A DNA stretch of 64,000 bases. Origin: Arthrobacter sp. ISL-30. Lineage in GTDB: Bacteria > Actinomycetota > Actinomycetes > Actinomycetales > Micrococcaceae. The notes under the pieces are model-generated. The model was not told the origin of the DNA. It searched no databases and was given only the letters and a program-made list of their open reading frames with translations. Made by a program: the position numbers and the translations under genes. Position 1 is the first letter of the stretch, and each line of letters begins with the position of its first letter. The stretch lies in contig NZ_JAGGPK010000044.1 in the NCBI RefSeq assembly GCF_018613855.1, forward strand, positions 1 to 64,000, written 5' to 3'. Below, in pieces: positions 33,772-42,506 of this stretch.

Positions 33772-34538
33772 CCGGCCGCGTCGAGGTACTGGTCCGCCCA
33801 GGCGGAGATGATCTTCGCTACCCGCGCTGCCTGGCCCTTGGCGGTGAGCAGGTGGTCGCTGCCTTCCAGGGACACAAAACTGCGGGGATGCCTTGCTGTC
33901 TGGAAGATGGTGCTGGCGTTTTCGATTCCCACAGTGTTGTCGGTGGGGGAGTGGAGCACCAGGAGCGGCTTGTGCAGCGTCCTGATGCAGTCGCTGAGGT
34001 CTGCGTTCTGGAGGTCTTCAACGAAATGCCGGCGTATTTCCACGCGCTTGCCGCCCAGGTCCACCTCGGCGCTGCCTTCGCTCAGGATTTTGTCCATGGC
34101 CGAATCGAAGACGTGCTCCACATGCTTGGGCGAGAAGGGCGCTCCGACCGTAGCGACGGCATCGAGTTCGGGAATGTCGCGGGCCGCAGCGAGCACGGCA
34201 GCGCCGCCAAAGGAATGTCCTACCAGCAGCGAGATCGGTTTTCCCATGGAGCGCATGAATTCGGCGGCGCGAACGGTATCTGCGACCTTGTGGCTGAACG
34301 ATCCTTTGGACCATTCGCCGCCGGAGCCGCCAAGTCCCACGTTATCGAAGCGCAGCATGCCCACCCCGGCGTCCGCCAGCCCCTTACAGATGCGCGAGGC
34401 GGCCGGACTGTCCTTGCCCAGGGTAAAGCCATGGGAGAACACTCCCCAGCCTCGGACCGGGCCTTCGGGAACGTCAAGGATTCCGGAAAGGATTTCTCCA
34501 GTGGTTCCTTCGAAGGTGACCTTTTCGGAGTGGTGCAT
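33768..34538 (-). CDS. Alpha/beta hydrolase
   Basis: 256 aa. Nucleophile elbow GHSFGG near residue 109 (Ser), acid in VLHSPTDNTVG near 203 and catalytic His in GSDHLLTAKGQA near 232. The opening (EKVTFEGTTGEILSGILDVPEG) and the SHGFTLGKDSPAA segment are those of cytoplasmic osmotically inducible or BAAT-like esterases. The substrate is unknown. Convergent with the BrkB gene, sharing TTAG as both stop codons (33768-33771). No signal peptide. Confidence 0.87.
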   Translation of the reverse strand: MHHSEKVTFEGTTGEILSGILDVPEGPVRGWGVFSHGFTLGKDSPAASRICKGLADAGVGMLRFDNVGLGGSGGEWSKGSFSHKVADTVRAAEFMRSMGKPISLLVGHSFGGAAVLAAARDIPELDAVATVGAPFSPKHVEHVFDSAMDKILSEGSAEVDLGGKRVEIRRHFVEDLQNADLSDCIRTLHKPLLVLHSPTDNTVGIENASTIFQTARHPRSFVSLEGSDHLLTAKGQAARVAKIISAWADQYLDAAG

Positions 34539-34570
34539 CTTTTCCGCCTTTCAGTAGGGGTTCTGAAACG

Positions 34571-34669
34571 ACGACGACGGCGCCGTCCCCCAACATTCCC
34601 TACCCTCGCAAGCTCGGGCAGGGGACCCTATGTAGGTGGGCCCTGTTGGGGAAGCGGCGCCGTCGTCGT
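34571..34669. terminator. Large nested inverted repeat 3' of sdhB
   Basis: Outer arms of 15 bp are perfect (ACGACGACGGCGCCG at 34571-34585; complement at 34655-34669). Inside them CCCCAACA (34588-34595) pairs with TGTTGGGG (34644-34651). The about 48-bp centre has further GC-rich self-complementarity. It starts 23 bp after the sdhB stop on the minus strand and probably ends the sdh transcript or protects its 3' end. There is no T-run. Confidence 0.7.
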
Positions 34670-34692
34670 ACTTCCTGCTAAAGCCTGCGATC

Positions 34693-35475
34693 CTAGATCT
34701 TGCGGGCCAGGATTGCCTGCTTGACCTCGGCGATGGCCTGGGTGACCTGGATGCCACGGGGGCAGGCCTCCGAGCAGTTGAAGGTGGTGCGGCAACGCCA
34801 CACGCCTTCCTTGTCGTTGAGGATCTCCAGGCGCATGTCTCCGGCGTCGTCGCGGGAGTCGAAGATGAAGCGGTGGGCGTTCACGATCGCCGCCGGGCCG
34901 AAGTACTGGCCGTCCGTCCAGAACACCGGGCAGGACGAGGTGCACGCGGCACACAGGATGCACTTGGTGGTGTCGTCGAAGCGCTCACGGTCCTCGATGG
35001 ACTGCAGGCGTTCCTTAGTGGGCTCGTGGCCCTTGTTGATCAGGAACGGCATAACCTCTCGGAAGGACTGGAAGAACGGTTCCATGTCCACGATGAGGTC
35101 CTTTTCGACCGGCAGGCCCTTGATGGGCTCGACGGTGATGGGCTTGGAGGTGTCCAGGTCCTTCAGCAGGGTCTTGCAGGCCAGGCGGTTGCGGCCGTTG
35201 ATGCGCATGGCATCGGATCCGCAGATACCGTGTGCGCAGGAGCGGCGGAAGGAGACGGAACCGTCAATCTCCCACTTGACCTTGTGCAGGGCATCCAGGA
35301 CACGGTCAGTGCCGTACATGGTGAGTTTGTAGTCGTCCCAGCGTGCCTCTTCGGAGACCTCGGGATCGTACCGGCGGACACGGAGGGTGATGTGGAAGGT
35401 GGGGATTTCCCCGTCCCCGGCCACGCTCGCGGGAAGCTCGACCTTGGAGGCGGGCTCAGCCATTTCGGTAGTCAT
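34693..35475 (-). CDS. sdhB: Succinate dehydrogenase iron-sulphur subunit
   Basis: 260 aa. N-terminal [2Fe-2S] domain with CAHGICGSDAMRINGRNRLAC near residue 77 and C-terminal helical domain with the cysteine clusters CILCAACTSSCPVFW near 167 and CSEACPRGIQVTQ near 228 for [4Fe-4S] and [3Fe-4S] centres. It carries electrons from SdhA to quinone at the membrane. Last gene of sdhCDAB. Its start codon overlaps the sdhA stop by one base. Length is normal for actinobacterial Sdh. Confidence 0.95.
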   Translation of the reverse strand: MTTEMAEPASKVELPASVAGDGEIPTFHITLRVRRYDPEVSEEARWDDYKLTMYGTDRVLDALHKVKWEIDGSVSFRRSCAHGICGSDAMRINGRNRLACKTLLKDLDTSKPITVEPIKGLPVEKDLIVDMEPFFQSFREVMPFLINKGHEPTKERLQSIEDRERFDDTTKCILCAACTSSCPVFWTDGQYFGPAAIVNAHRFIFDSRDDAGDMRLEILNDKEGVWRCRTTFNCSEACPRGIQVTQAIAEVKQAILARKI

Positions 35476-37274
35476 TAGTACTTACGCTCCATTGGCTCGT
35501 AACGGGTAAAGACAACGGGCTTGGTTTCAAGACGGATGCCCGCAACAGCTTCCGCAGACAATTCGGCCGTTACCGAGGAATCCCTGTAAGCCATGGAGTG
35601 CTTCATGAATTTTTCGTCATCGCGGTCGGGGAAGTCCTCGCGGTAGTGTCCACCGCGCGACTCTTCACGGTGCAGTGCACCGACGGTCATGACCTTCGCC
35701 ATGTCAAGGAGGAAGCCCAGTTCCACAGCTTCGAGGAGATCCAGGTTGAAGCGCTTGCCCTTGTCCTGGACCACCACGTTCTTGTAGCGCTCCTCGAAGG
35801 AAGCGATGTCCTTCAGGACCTTCTCCAGGGACTCCTTGGTGCGGAATACCTGCATGTTGGCGTCCATGGTGTCCTGCAGTTCCTTGCGGATCTGTGCAAC
35901 GCGCTCAGTGCCCGTACCGTTCAGCAGGTTGTCCAGCAGGCCCCGGGTCTCCAGTTCCGGGTTTTCCGGGAGCTCCACGAAGTTCGCCGTCTTGGAGTAT
36001 TCGGCGGCGGCAATGCCGGCCCGCTTGCCGAACACATTGATGTCCAGGAGGGAGTTTGTGCCGAGGCGATTCGAACCGTGGACGGATACGCAGGCCACCT
36101 CACCGGCGGCGAACAGGCCCGGAACCACGGTGTCGTTGTCCTGCAGGACCTCGGTGGAGATGTTGGTGGGGATGCCGCCCATGGCGTAGTGCGCCGTCGG
36201 GAACACGGGCACCGGATCGGTGAACGGCTCCACGCCGAGGTAGGTACGGGCGAACTCCGTGATGTCCGGCAGCTTGGCCTCGATGTGTGCCGGCTCAAGG
36301 TGCGTCAGGTCAAGGAGGACGTAGTCCTTGTTCGGACCGCAGCCGCGGCCTTCACGGACTTCGTTGGCCATGGCACGGGCAACAATGTCACGGGGTGCAA
36401 GGTCCTTGATGGTGGGGGCGTAGCGCTCCATGAAGCGCTCACCTTCGGAGTTACGAAGGATGGCACCTTCACCACGCGCACCCTCGGTCAGGAGGATGCC
36501 GAGGCCGGCGAGGCCGGTCGGGTGGAACTGGAAGAATTCCATGTCCTCCAGCGGGATGCCGCGGCGGAACGCGATGCCCATGCCGTCGCCGGTCAAGGTG
36601 TGGGCGTTGGACGTGGTCTTGAAGACCTTGCCGGCGCCGCCCGAGGCGAACACTACGGACTTGGCCTGGAAGACGTGCAGCTCACCCGAGGCGAGGTCGT
36701 AGGACACGACGCCGGCAACGCGCTTCTGCTTGTACGCCGTGCCGTCTTCGCGGACTGCGTCTTCTTCGACGATCAGCAGGTCCAGGACGTAGTACTCGTT
36801 GTAGAACTCGACGTTGTGCTTAACGCAGTTTTGGTAGAGCGTCTGCAGGATCATGTGGCCGGTACGGTCGGCTGCGTAGCAGGCGCGGCGTACGGGCGCC
36901 TTGCCGTGGTCACGGGTGTGGCCGCCGAAACGGCGCTGGTCGATCCGGCCCTCGGGCGTGCGGTTGAACGGCAGGCCCATCTTCTCGAGGTCCAGCACGG
37001 CGTCGATTGCTTCCTTCGCCATGACCTCTGCGGCGTCCTGGTCAACCAGATAGTCGCCACCCTTGATGGTGTCGAAAGTGTGCCATTCCCAGTTGTCTTC
37101 TTCGACGTTGGCAAGGGCCGCACACATGCCGCCCTGGGCCGCCCCTGTGTGGGACCGGGTGGGGTAGAGCTTGGTCAATACCGCTGTTCGTGCGCGCTGG
37201 CCGGATTCGATGGCTGCGCGCATGCCCGCGCCACCGGCGCCGACGATCACGACGTCGTACTTATGGACCTGCAT
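35475..37274 (-). CDS. sdhA: Succinate dehydrogenase flavoprotein subunit
   Basis: 599 aa. FAD-binding GAGGAGM at 12-18, covalent-FAD His at about 42 in [13 protein letters not shown], and substrate-site sequences [18 protein letters not shown] (split) and [10 protein letters not shown] near 250, with the catalytic Arg in [13 protein letters not shown] near 400. It oxidises succinate to fumarate in the TCA cycle on the cytoplasmic face. Third gene of sdhCDAB, after a 96-bp gap from sdhD. The plain SdhA form fits a two-small-subunit anchor (SdhC, SdhD). Confidence 0.96.
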   Translation of the reverse strand: MQVHKYDVVIVGAGGAGMRAAIESGQRARTAVLTKLYPTRSHTGAAQGGMCAALANVEEDNWEWHTFDTIKGGDYLVDQDAAEVMAKEAIDAVLDLEKMGLPFNRTPEGRIDQRRFGGHTRDHGKAPVRRACYAADRTGHMILQTLYQNCVKHNVEFYNEYYVLDLLIVEEDAVREDGTAYKQKRVAGVVSYDLASGELHVFQAKSVVFASGGAGKVFKTTSNAHTLTGDGMGIAFRRGIPLEDMEFFQFHPTGLAGLGILLTEGARGEGAILRNSEGERFMERYAPTIKDLAPRDIVARAMANEVREGRGCGPNKDYVLLDLTHLEPAHIEAKLPDITEFARTYLGVEPFTDPVPVFPTAHYAMGGIPTNISTEVLQDNDTVVPGLFAAGEVACVSVHGSNRLGTNSLLDINVFGKRAGIAAAEYSKTANFVELPENPELETRGLLDNLLNGTGTERVAQIRKELQDTMDANMQVFRTKESLEKVLKDIASFEERYKNVVVQDKGKRFNLDLLEAVELGFLLDMAKVMTVGALHREESRGGHYREDFPDRDDEKFMKHSMAYRDSSVTAELSAEAVAGIRLETKPVVFTRYEPMERKY

Positions 37275-37370
37275 ACCGGATGCTCTTTCTCTCTAATTCA
37301 GATGGTCGGCGGAGCTGACTCCGCTAAATTGAGCACTGCAGGAGCTACTCCTGCGGTGCCGCGGTAGCCG

Positions 37371-37832
37371 CTACGGCGCGGGGCAGAAGCCGCCCGGCAG
37401 CTGGACGCCGTCGACGACGGGGCAGGGGTTGAACGTGAAGATCACCAGGGTGCCCAGAATGATGATGACGGCGGTTGCCGCGTAGAGGACCATCTTGAGC
37501 CAGAAGCGGGTGGAGTCCTTCTCGGCGTAGTCGTTAATGATGGTGCGGACACCGTTGGTGCCGTGCAGCATGGCCAGCCACAGCATGGCCAGGTCCCAGA
37601 ACTGCCAGAACGGATCGGCCCACTTGCCGGCAACAAAACCGAAGTCGATGGCGTGGATGCCCTCGCCGACGAGCAGGTTGACGAACAGGTGGCCGAAGAT
37701 CAGCACCACCAGCGCGATGCCGGAGAGCCGCATGAACAGCCATGCGAGCATTTCAAAGTTACCGCGGCTGCTGCCGGTGCGGTTGTACCTGGGCAAAACC
37801 TTGCCCGAACGCGGGGCCTGAATCGTACTCAT
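37371..37832 (-). CDS. sdhD: Succinate dehydrogenase membrane anchor subunit
   Basis: 153 aa with three TM helices: LAWLFMRLSGIALVVLIFGH (about 29-48), the FWDLAMLWLAMLHGTNGVR segment (about 78-96, with the His of haem or quinone binding), and MVLYAATAVIIILGTLVIF (about 114-132). Polar N-terminus RYNRTGSSRGNFEM. Together with SdhC it anchors the SdhAB head and binds haem b and quinone. 3 bp downstream of sdhC. Confidence 0.92.
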   Translation of the reverse strand: MSTIQAPRSGKVLPRYNRTGSSRGNFEMLAWLFMRLSGIALVVLIFGHLFVNLLVGEGIHAIDFGFVAGKWADPFWQFWDLAMLWLAMLHGTNGVRTIINDYAEKDSTRFWLKMVLYAATAVIIILGTLVIFTFNPCPVVDGVQLPGGFCPAP

Positions 37833-37835
37833 GGC

Positions 37836-38216
37836 TTAGTGGCCTCCCAGTGCGAGGGACAGGTGACGGATTGAGAACGCCACCATCGTGACGAGCCATA
37901 GTGCCAGCACGATCCACAGCATCTGGCGGTGGTACTTGGCGCCCTTCTTCCAGAAGTCGACGGCGATGATGCGCAGGCCGTTGAAGGCGTGGAAGACGAT
38001 TGCTGCGACGAGGCCCGTTTCTCCGAGGGCCATAATCGGGTTCTTGTAAGCGCCGATGACGGCGGTATAGGCCTCAGGGGACACGCGCACCAGTGAGGTG
38101 TCCAGCACATGGACCAACAAGAAGAAAAAGATCACTACACCGGTAATACGATGTCCAACCCAGGACCACATGCCTTCACGGCCGCGATACAAGGTACCAG
38201 CTGGTTTTGTCGGCAC
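37836..38216 (-). CDS. sdhC: Succinate dehydrogenase cytochrome b556 subunit
   Basis: 126 aa from a GTG at 38216 (start sequence PTKPAGTLYRGREGMWSW), with AGGAAGG about 8 bases upstream. Three TM helices; the first has HRITGVVIFFFLLVHVLD, in which SWVGHRITG is the family signature and the downstream His is a haem ligand; another His is in FHAFNGLRIIAVDF near 83. First gene of sdhCDAB. A 17-bp-spaced promoter lies at 38306-38334. Confidence 0.93.
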   Translation of the reverse strand: MPTKPAGTLYRGREGMWSWVGHRITGVVIFFFLLVHVLDTSLVRVSPEAYTAVIGAYKNPIMALGETGLVAAIVFHAFNGLRIIAVDFWKKGAKYHRQMLWIVLALWLVTMVAFSIRHLSLALGGH

Positions 38217-38300
38217 TGAATAAACCTTCCTGCAACACAGCGGCGCTGGCACGGGATCCATGCGGGGGGAACGCCTGCTGCGAGAGCACTCGTAGCTCAG

Positions 38301-38334
38301 GCCTAAATCTAGGCTTCGCTCACAGCTTATTCAA
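38301..38334 (-). promoter_or_regulatory. Promoter and palindrome of the sdhCDAB operon
   Basis: On the minus strand -35 TTGAAT (38334-38329) and -10 TAGATT (38311-38306) are separated by 17 bp. The -10 overlaps the perfect palindrome GCCTA-4-TAGGC (38301-38314), a likely regulator site. The predicted start lies about 83 nt before the sdhC GTG. Confidence 0.5.
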
Positions 38335-38538
38335 TTTAGGACGGCCTTGTCGGCCTTGATTTACGGCCGGATATCCCGTATTTCCGGCATTTCAGGAGGT
38401 AGATGAGACGAATGCCACACTGCCCGTACTTCAGCCAGTCCCGCTGTGGCCGCTCCGGATCCCCGACATGGCCCGCGTCGGTGCTGCAAACCGTGGCGAC
38501 TGGCGGGTACTTTACCGCCGTCGGATACAGTAATTTGC

Positions 38539-39672
38539 GTGACTACAGACAACGTGACAAGCCAGGACTCGCCACTGCGCCGCTTTATCGCGGTCATTCC
38601 GGCCGGCGGAGTGGGGACCCGCCTATGGCCTCTGTCGCGCGCCGCAGCCCCCAAATTCCTCCACGACCTCACGGGTTCAGGGAGTACCCTGCTGAGGGCA
38701 ACTTACGACCGCCTGGGGCCGCTGGCGGACAACCGCGTCCTCGTAGTGACGGGCCAGGCGCACGAGGCTGCTGTCTGCCTGCAGCTCCCCGAACTCCAGG
38801 AATCCGACCTGGTCCTTGAGAGCGAGCCCAAGGATTCCGGGGCCGCCATCGGCTTGGCTGCCGCCATCCTGCACCGTCGCAACCCGGAGACCATCATGGG
38901 CTCCTTCGCAGCGGACCAAGTGATTAGCCCTGAGGAGCTGTTCCAGGAGGCCGTCCGTGAAGCTATCCACGTCGCCGCCGCCGGGAAGATCGTCACCATC
39001 GGTATCAAGCCCACCCACCCGTCCACCGGCTTCGGCTACATCCGTACGGGGGCTCGCCTGGACATAGAGGGTGCCCCGAACGCGCATGACGTCGCAGTCT
39101 TCGTGGAGAAGCCCAGCGAAGAGGTTGCCCGGAAGTACGTAGAGTCCGGAAACTACGTCTGGAACGCAGGCATGTTCGTGGCGCCGGTTGCCCTGATGCT
39201 CAAGCATCTCGAGGCCAACCAGCCGGAGCTCTTTAAGGGGCTAGATGAGATTGCGGCGGCCTGGGACACCCCGGACCGCGACGAGGTCACAGCCCGGGTC
39301 TGGCCCACGCTGCCAAAGATCGCAATCGACTATGCAGTGGCCGAGCCGGCCGCGGAGGCCGGCGATGTCGCCGTCGTCCCCGGTACCTTCCGCTGGGACG
39401 ATGTGGGTGACTTCGCTGCGATCGGCCGGCTGAACAGCGCCCGCGAAGTGGACGAGGTAACGGTGCTGGGAGAGGGCGCACGCGTTTTCACCGAAAACGC
39501 CAGTGGTGTGGTTGTCTCGGATACCAAGCGTGTGATTGCCCTGATTGGTATCAAGGACGTCGTGATCGTGGATACTCCCGACGCGCTCCTGGTAACCACC
39601 AAGCAACACGCCCAGCGGGTCAAGGGTGCCGTTGACGCCCTCAAGGCCAGCGGCGATACCGACGTCCTTTAG
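38539..39672 (+). CDS. manC: Mannose-1-phosphate guanylyltransferase
   Basis: 377 aa from a GTG at 38539. Nucleotidyl-transferase signature FIAVIPAGGVGTRLWPLSR at about 14-32 with PKFLHDL after it, SEPKDSGAAIGLAAAI near 95, and FVEKPSEEVARKY near 193. The length fits the short single-domain GDP-mannose pyrophosphorylase, without the isomerase half. It makes GDP-mannose for cell-wall glycans. TACAGT ends 7 bases before the GTG and no ribosome site is seen, so it is probably leaderless. Divergent from sdhCDAB. Confidence 0.9.
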   Translation: MTTDNVTSQDSPLRRFIAVIPAGGVGTRLWPLSRAAAPKFLHDLTGSGSTLLRATYDRLGPLADNRVLVVTGQAHEAAVCLQLPELQESDLVLESEPKDSGAAIGLAAAILHRRNPETIMGSFAADQVISPEELFQEAVREAIHVAAAGKIVTIGIKPTHPSTGFGYIRTGARLDIEGAPNAHDVAVFVEKPSEEVARKYVESGNYVWNAGMFVAPVALMLKHLEANQPELFKGLDEIAAAWDTPDRDEVTARVWPTLPKIAIDYAVAEPAAEAGDVAVVPGTFRWDDVGDFAAIGRLNSAREVDEVTVLGEGARVFTENASGVVVSDTKRVIALIGIKDVVIVDTPDALLVTTKQHAQRVKGAVDALKASGDTDVL

Positions 39673-39772
39673 GCCGCTTCGTCAGGGACAGTTCCCTCCC
39701 TGGGTCGCCCTCGTGGCGTAACCAAGAGCAGTCAATCACTCTTTGCGCTGCAGGGGTGGCTAGAGTTGTGAC

Positions 39773-40972
39773 GTGCGCAATTACACGACCGAAACCGAGC
39801 CGACCCCCGTCGTGGGTCCTTGGCTCGAAGAACTGCTCCCGGAGATCATTGAGTTTCGACGGGACCTGCACGCGCACCCGGAACTGTCCTTCAAGGAATA
39901 CCGCACCACAGACAAACTTGCCGAACGCCTTGAGGCGGCCGGGCTCAAGCCCCGCCGCCTCGAAGGCACCGGCCTGACGGTGGACATCGGAGCAGGGCCC
40001 ATCGCCACCGCCCTCCGTGGTGATATCGACGCCTTGCCCATCATTGAGGAAACCGGCCTGCCGTTTGCCTCCAAGAACCACGGCGTCACCCATGCCTGCG
40101 GCCATGACATCCATACAGCCACCATGCTGGGAATTGCGCTGGTGCTGCACAGGATGCACCTGGATGAGCCGCTGGGTGGAACTGTACGCATCATCTTCCA
40201 GCCCGCAGAGGAAACCATGCCCGGCGGCGCGCTGTCATGTATCGAACAGGGCGTGCTCGACGGCGTTCCCCGCATCATGGCGCTGCACTGCGATCCGCGG
40301 ATCAACGTGGGCCAGATCGGCACACGCATCGGGGCCATCACCTCAGCCTCGGACACGATCAAGATCGAGCTCACCGGACGGGGCGGCCACACCTCCCGGC
40401 CGCACCTGACCGAGGACCTTGTCTTCGTCCTCGCCCAGATCGCCGTCAACGTCCCCGCGGTCCTGTCGCGGAGGGTGGATGTGCGCAGCGGCGTCTCCGT
40501 TGTGTGGGGGCAGGTGTCAGCGGGCTCGGCACCCAACGCCATCCCCGGCACCGGCTTTATGGCCGGCACGATGCGTTGCCTCGACCGCGACGCGTGGCAT
40601 AGCGCCGGGGAACTGCTGGACGACGTCGTCCGCCAGGTTGCGGCGCCCTACGGCGTGGAGGTGCACCTGGAACACACCCGCGGCGTCCCTCCGGTAGTTA
40701 ACTCGGAGCACGAAACGGCGATCATCGAAGCTTCGGCACGCGCCGAACTCGGCGAACACGCCGTCGTCCTGACGCCGCAGTCCATGGGCGGCGAGGATTT
40801 CGCCTGGTTCCTGGCGGAGCTGCCGGGCGCCATGATGCGATTGGGCACCAGGACCCCGGGAGGCGAGGAGTACGACCTCCATCGCGGCGACTACATCGTC
40901 GATGAGCGCGCCCTCGGCCACGGCATCCAGGTGCTGGCGGCCGCGGCCCTGCGCACCATTCGAGACCTCTAG
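39773..40972 (+). CDS. M20-family amidohydrolase (hippurate/aminoacylase type)
   Basis: 399 aa from a GTG at 39773. Family landmarks: RRDLHAHPELSFKEYRT at about 29, the metal-binding GVTHACGHDIHTATMLG near 105 (Cys and His ligands), QPAEETMPGG near 143 (Glu base), MALHCDPRINVG near 167 and GGEDFAWFLAELPG near 340. Cleaves N-acyl or amide bonds of amino acids; substrate not determined. TAGAGT lies exactly 6 bases before the GTG, so a leaderless start is likely. Followed after 8 bp by palindrome copy 3 and then a terminator. Confidence 0.9.
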   Translation: MRNYTTETEPTPVVGPWLEELLPEIIEFRRDLHAHPELSFKEYRTTDKLAERLEAAGLKPRRLEGTGLTVDIGAGPIATALRGDIDALPIIEETGLPFASKNHGVTHACGHDIHTATMLGIALVLHRMHLDEPLGGTVRIIFQPAEETMPGGALSCIEQGVLDGVPRIMALHCDPRINVGQIGTRIGAITSASDTIKIELTGRGGHTSRPHLTEDLVFVLAQIAVNVPAVLSRRVDVRSGVSVVWGQVSAGSAPNAIPGTGFMAGTMRCLDRDAWHSAGELLDDVVRQVAAPYGVEVHLEHTRGVPPVVNSEHETAIIEASARAELGEHAVVLTPQSMGGEDFAWFLAELPGAMMRLGTRTPGGEEYDLHRGDYIVDERALGHGIQVLAAAALRTIRDL

Positions 40973-40980
40973 CCCCCACT

Positions 40981-41042
40981 CAACTGGCTCGCAGTTGTTG
41001 TCGTTATGAGGACCCATAACGACAACGAATGCCAGTCAGTTG
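40981..41042. repeat. 62-bp dispersed palindrome, copy 3
   Basis: Same 30-2-30 architecture, with a GA centre and more divergence between its arms than copies 1 and 2. Starts 8 bp after the amidohydrolase stop codon and precedes a separate intrinsic terminator by 25 bp. The position just after a gene repeats the placement of copy 2. Confidence 0.9.
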
Positions 41043-41067
41043 GGGAAAATACTCGTTGGTAACAAAG

Positions 41068-41097
41068 GCCCAACAATCTGCGGATTGTTGGGCTTTT
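41068..41097 (+). terminator. Rho-independent terminator after the amidohydrolase gene
   Basis: 11-bp perfect stem GCCCAACAATC (41068-41078) with loop TGCG and complement 41083-41093, followed by TTTT. The rest of the gap to 41264 shows no clear promoter that I can defend. Confidence 0.85.
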
Positions 41098-41263
41098 GTG
41101 ACTATTGGCTGTGTCGCACGCCACTAGTGTTGATTACATCAGCGCGCCCCCAAGCGCAGTGCTGCGAACCATCAGTGAAAACAGAATTTCAGTGTGGAGC
41201 ATTCGAAACGGACACTCATTGACCATCCGTCGTAGCGCGTACCACTTTCTTCCTGGAGGAAAA

Positions 41264-42370
41264 TTGAAGAACTCACTGCGTGCCACCCTCAAACGCGGTT
41301 CAATGGCAGGCGTTGCCACCGCCAGCGCTGCCGGGCTCCTGCTTACCGGCTGTGGAGCGCCTCCCGAAGCGGGCCCGGGCGGGAACACTGCAAGCGCCTA
41401 CACCGGCTGCATTGTCTCTGACTCCGGCGGCTTTGACGACCAGTCGTTCAACCAGTCTTCCTTTGAGGGCCTCAAGAAGGCCGAGAAGGACCTTGGAATT
41501 ACCGTCAGGTCAGCCGAATCCAAGTCCAACAGCGATTTCGAAACCAACCTCAACGGCATGGTCGCAGCAGGATGCAACCTGACGGTCACCGTCGGCTTCC
41601 TCCTGGGTGATGCCACCAAGGCAGCGGCAGAGAAGAACCCGGACAAGCACTTCGCCATCGTCGACTTCTCCTACGACCCGCCGGTCCCCAACGTAAAGCC
41701 CGTGGTTTACGACACCGCACAGGCCGCCTACCTGGCCGGCTATGTTGCGGCCGCCACGTCCAAGACCGGCAAGGTGGGAGCCTTCGGCGGTGTCAAGCTT
41801 CCCACAGTGACCATCTTCATGGACGGCTTCTACGACGGTGTCCAGGCGTACAACAAGGCCAAAGGCGCCAACGTCCAGGTGGTCGGCTGGGACAAGGCCA
41901 GCCAGGACGGCTCATTTACTGGCGACTTCGAAAAGCAGGACACCGGCAAGCAGGTCACGCTGAACCTCCTTGACCAGGGCGCGGACATCATCATGCCCGT
42001 CGCCGGCCCTGTCGGCTTGGGTTCAGGCGCTGCCTTGAAGGAAGCCAAGGCTGCCGGCAAGGACGTCAAGCTCATTTGGGTCGACGCAGACGGCTACCTC
42101 ACGGCACCGGAATACAAGGACCTCATGCTCACGTCCGTGGTCAAGAAAATGGACCAGGCCGTGGAGGCCGTTGTAAAGGATGACAAGGAAGGCACGTTCT
42201 CCAACGAGGCCTATGTCGGCACCCTGGAGAACGACGGCGTCGCGATCGCCCCGTTCCATGACTTCGAGTCCGCCGTCCCGGCCGAGACCAAGTCCGAGCT
42301 GGAAACGCTGAAGTCGGACATCATCTCCGGCAAGCTCGTGGTTGAGTCCCAGGCCAGCCCGAAGAAGTAA
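41264..42370 (+). CDS. BMP-family nucleoside-binding lipoprotein
   Basis: 368 aa from a TTG at 41264, chosen because GGAGGA ends 3 bases before it and the signal peptide begins there (KNSLRATLKRGSMAG). Lipobox LLLTGCGA puts the lipidated Cys near residue 29. The mature protein is the Bmp/PnrA fold: SDSGGFDDQSFNQSSFEGL near 50, GFLLGDATKAAAEKNPDKHF, VAAATSKTGKVGAFGG near 160. BMP lipoproteins bind purine and other nucleosides for import. First of four transporter genes; a strong terminator at 42383-42425 reduces read-through to the ATPase gene. Confidence 0.9.
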   Translation: MKNSLRATLKRGSMAGVATASAAGLLLTGCGAPPEAGPGGNTASAYTGCIVSDSGGFDDQSFNQSSFEGLKKAEKDLGITVRSAESKSNSDFETNLNGMVAAGCNLTVTVGFLLGDATKAAAEKNPDKHFAIVDFSYDPPVPNVKPVVYDTAQAAYLAGYVAAATSKTGKVGAFGGVKLPTVTIFMDGFYDGVQAYNKAKGANVQVVGWDKASQDGSFTGDFEKQDTGKQVTLNLLDQGADIIMPVAGPVGLGSGAALKEAKAAGKDVKLIWVDADGYLTAPEYKDLMLTSVVKKMDQAVEAVVKDDKEGTFSNEAYVGTLENDGVAIAPFHDFESAVPAETKSELETLKSDIISGKLVVESQASPKK

Positions 42371-42382
42371 CACTCCTCAGGA

Positions 42383-42425
42383 CGCGCCGCCGGTACCGTG
42401 CACACGGTACTGGCGGCGCGTTTTT
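42383..42425 (+). terminator. Terminator between binding protein and ATPase genes
   Basis: Stem of 18 bp with one mismatch (42383-42400 against 42403-42420), CA turn, followed by TTTTT. Attenuation here would give more lipoprotein than membrane components, a normal ratio for importers. Confidence 0.85.
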
Positions 42426-42506
42426 GCCCTAACTAGGCTGTGCTCAAGCAGATCGGAAGTTGAGCTGTCCAGCCGTCCCTTCGGACCAACAGAACGGTGG
42501 GGAGTT

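Noticed and set aside
35598..37367. 589-codon open frame on the plus strand opposite sdhA
   Set aside because: Typical high-GC shadow frame: no family motif, no ribosome site, and sdhA on the other strand is unquestionable.
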